DNA of 5,692 bases from an uncultured Bacteroidota bacterium (GTDB lineage Bacteria > Bacteroidota > Bacteroidia > Chitinophagales > S012-47): the NCBI GenBank assembly GCA_913062655.1, contig CAJXXO010000180.1, forward strand, positions 1 through 5,692, in the 5' to 3' direction. Positions 4,731 to 5,692 of this stretch are shown piece after piece (the stretch's first letter is position 1; each line of letters starts with the position of its first letter). The notes under the pieces are model-generated. The model searched no databases. It was not told where the DNA came from and saw nothing but the letters and a program-made list of their open reading frames with translations. The position numbers and the translations under genes are program-made.

Positions 4731-5692
4731 CAGCACCTACTACCATACCGACCGCTTTTGATATCGACAAGATCCGGCAGGATTTCCCCATTCTCCACCA
4801 GGAGATACATGGGCGACCGCTGGTGTATTTTGACAATGCCGCGACCAGCCAAAAGCCGCGCGCCGTGATTGAATCGATCACCGCGTACTACGATCAGTAC
4901 AACTCCAATGTGCATCGCGGTGTGCATCAGCTCTCGGATGAGTCGACCACTGCCTACGAGCAGGCTCATCGACGTATAGCTTCATTTTTTGGGGCGGAAG
5001 ATGAGGAGTTCATCCAGACCCGCAACACCACTGAGGCTATCAATGCGGTGCGTTACGGGTGGGCAGATCACGTGCTCGATCGCGGAGATGTAATCTTGCT
5101 TACACTGATGGAGCATCACTCCAATCTCGTTATGTGGCAGCAGGTGGCGGAGCAGACCGGTGCTGTGGTCGAATTTGTACGTGTGACAGACGATGGATTA
5201 CTGGATATGGAAGATTTAGAGTTGAAACTGCGGGATAATCCCGTGCGCCTAGTGAGCTTGGTGCATGTGTCGAATACACTTGGAAGCCTCGTAGATCTCG
5301 AGTCGGTGGCACGACTCAAAGCCACCCATGCCCCCGATGCCAAGCTCCTGGTAGATGCTGCGCAGTCAGCGCCGCACCTATCGCTCAACTTTGAGAAGCT
5401 GCAGCGACTCGGTGGGAGCGCCGTGCAGGGTGTGGACTTTCTCAGTTTTTCTGGACATAAAATGCTCGGTCCCATGGGTGTCGGAGGCTTGCTGGTGCGG
5501 CGCTCCCTCCTCGAGGAAGAACAACTACGTCCATGGATCTTCGGTGGGGGCATGATTGCAGATGTAAAACAGCGAGAAACTACATTCCACCACGATCTCT
5601 GTGAGCGTTTTGTCGCCGGTACGCCGGATGTGGCATCGTTGGTGGGCTTGGCCGCGGCTTGTGAGTATCTCGATGCCATTGGGATGGAAGCA
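4727..5692 (+). CDS. sufS: Cysteine desulfurase SufS, N-terminal 322 residues, cut by window edge
   Basis: SufS is a PLP-dependent class V aminotransferase-fold enzyme that converts cysteine to alanine and holds the released sulfur as a persulfide for the SUF scaffold. The frame is open from the end of sufD to the right edge. The start is taken as TTG at 4727, overlapping the sufD stop as TTGA, because no ATG or GTG lies nearby and the next residues lead into FDIDKIRQDFPIL, the usual SufS beginning. Visible motifs are DNAATSQKP at 36-44, TRNTTEAIN (substrate loop), EHHSN at 129-133 with the PLP-stacking histidine, DAAQ at 210-213 contacting the cofactor, and SGHK with the PLP lysine at 245. 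The Asp-to-Lys distance is 35 residues, against 26 in E. coli (Asp200-Lys226), so there is a short insertion between these motifs. The catalytic cysteine loop lies beyond the window, so activity cannot be confirmed. Confidence 0.93.
   Translation, partial: MTAPTTIPTAFDIDKIRQDFPILHQEIHGRPLVYFDNAATSQKPRAVIESITAYYDQYNSNVHRGVHQLSDESTTAYEQAHRRIASFFGAEDEEFIQTRNTTEAINAVRYGWADHVLDRGDVILLTLMEHHSNLVMWQQVAEQTGAVVEFVRVTDDGLLDMEDLELKLRDNPVRLVSLVHVSNTLGSLVDLESVARLKATHAPDAKLLVDAAQSAPHLSLNFEKLQRLGGSAVQGVDFLSFSGHKMLGPMGVGGLLVRRSLLEEEQLRPWIFGGGMIADVKQRETTFHHDLCERFVAGTPDVASLVGLAAACEYLDAIGMEA

Noticed and set aside
5300..5317. GAGTCG/CGACTC inverted repeat
   Set aside because: It lies inside the sufS coding sequence with six-base arms, and coding constraint plus chance explains it.
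5116..5679. 187-residue minus-strand ORF inside sufS
   Set aside because: It is a shadow of sufS. Its Ser/Arg/Thr-rich composition reflects the complementary strand, and sufS motifs are unambiguous.

Overview
The window is most of a SUF iron-sulfur cluster assembly operon (sufB, sufC, sufD, sufS), read left to right. It is preceded by a divergent small membrane-protein gene and interrupted by an unusual inserted cassette. SufB, SufC and SufD look like those of Bacteroidota: SufB carries the GEYKYGW, AKKNEPEWMLEW and YSTVQNWYPGDKEGKGG stretches typical of the phylum. Two other traits fit: a perfect TAnnTTTG promoter-like element, and weak Shine-Dalgarno sequences before most genes. A saprospirian or chitinophagian relative is plausible, but this rests on recalled similarity and no search was run.

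Layout. Bases 1-383 (minus strand) hold the N-terminal 127 codons of a four-helix membrane protein of unknown function that starts at TTG. Bases 384-621 form a divergent intergenic region. It contains a perfect 9-bp dyad (582-604) just ahead of sufB, a TAnnTTTG match (610-617) and a doubtful 51-codon ORF. sufB follows at 622-2079. Between sufB and sufC lies a cassette (about 2080-2616): a 23S rRNA intervening-sequence type four-helix-bundle gene (2140-2589) flanked by two tandem arrays, both with a 7-bp period. The left array has consensus AGTTCAA and the right AACACAG. They share a TGAAC core in opposite orientation, so they could pair as a long imperfect stem. sufC (2624-3385) and sufD (3405-4730) follow at short spacing. 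sufS starts at a TTG overlapping the sufD stop codon (4727) and runs off the right edge.

How the genes work together. SufS is the cysteine desulfurase that takes sulfur from cysteine. SufB, SufC and SufD form the ATP-driven scaffold that builds the cluster. The sulfur shuttle (SufE or SufU) and a carrier (SufA) are not in the window and may lie to the right. The dyad upstream of sufB has the half-sites and spacing of Fur-family (Irr-like) operators, suggesting iron- or redox-dependent control.

The best candidate for something unusual is the cassette between sufB and sufC. It has its own composition (about 40% G+C against roughly 55% around it) and inverted heptamer arrays as borders. It sits inside an essential-type operon with no visible terminator, so it is probably carried within the suf mRNA.
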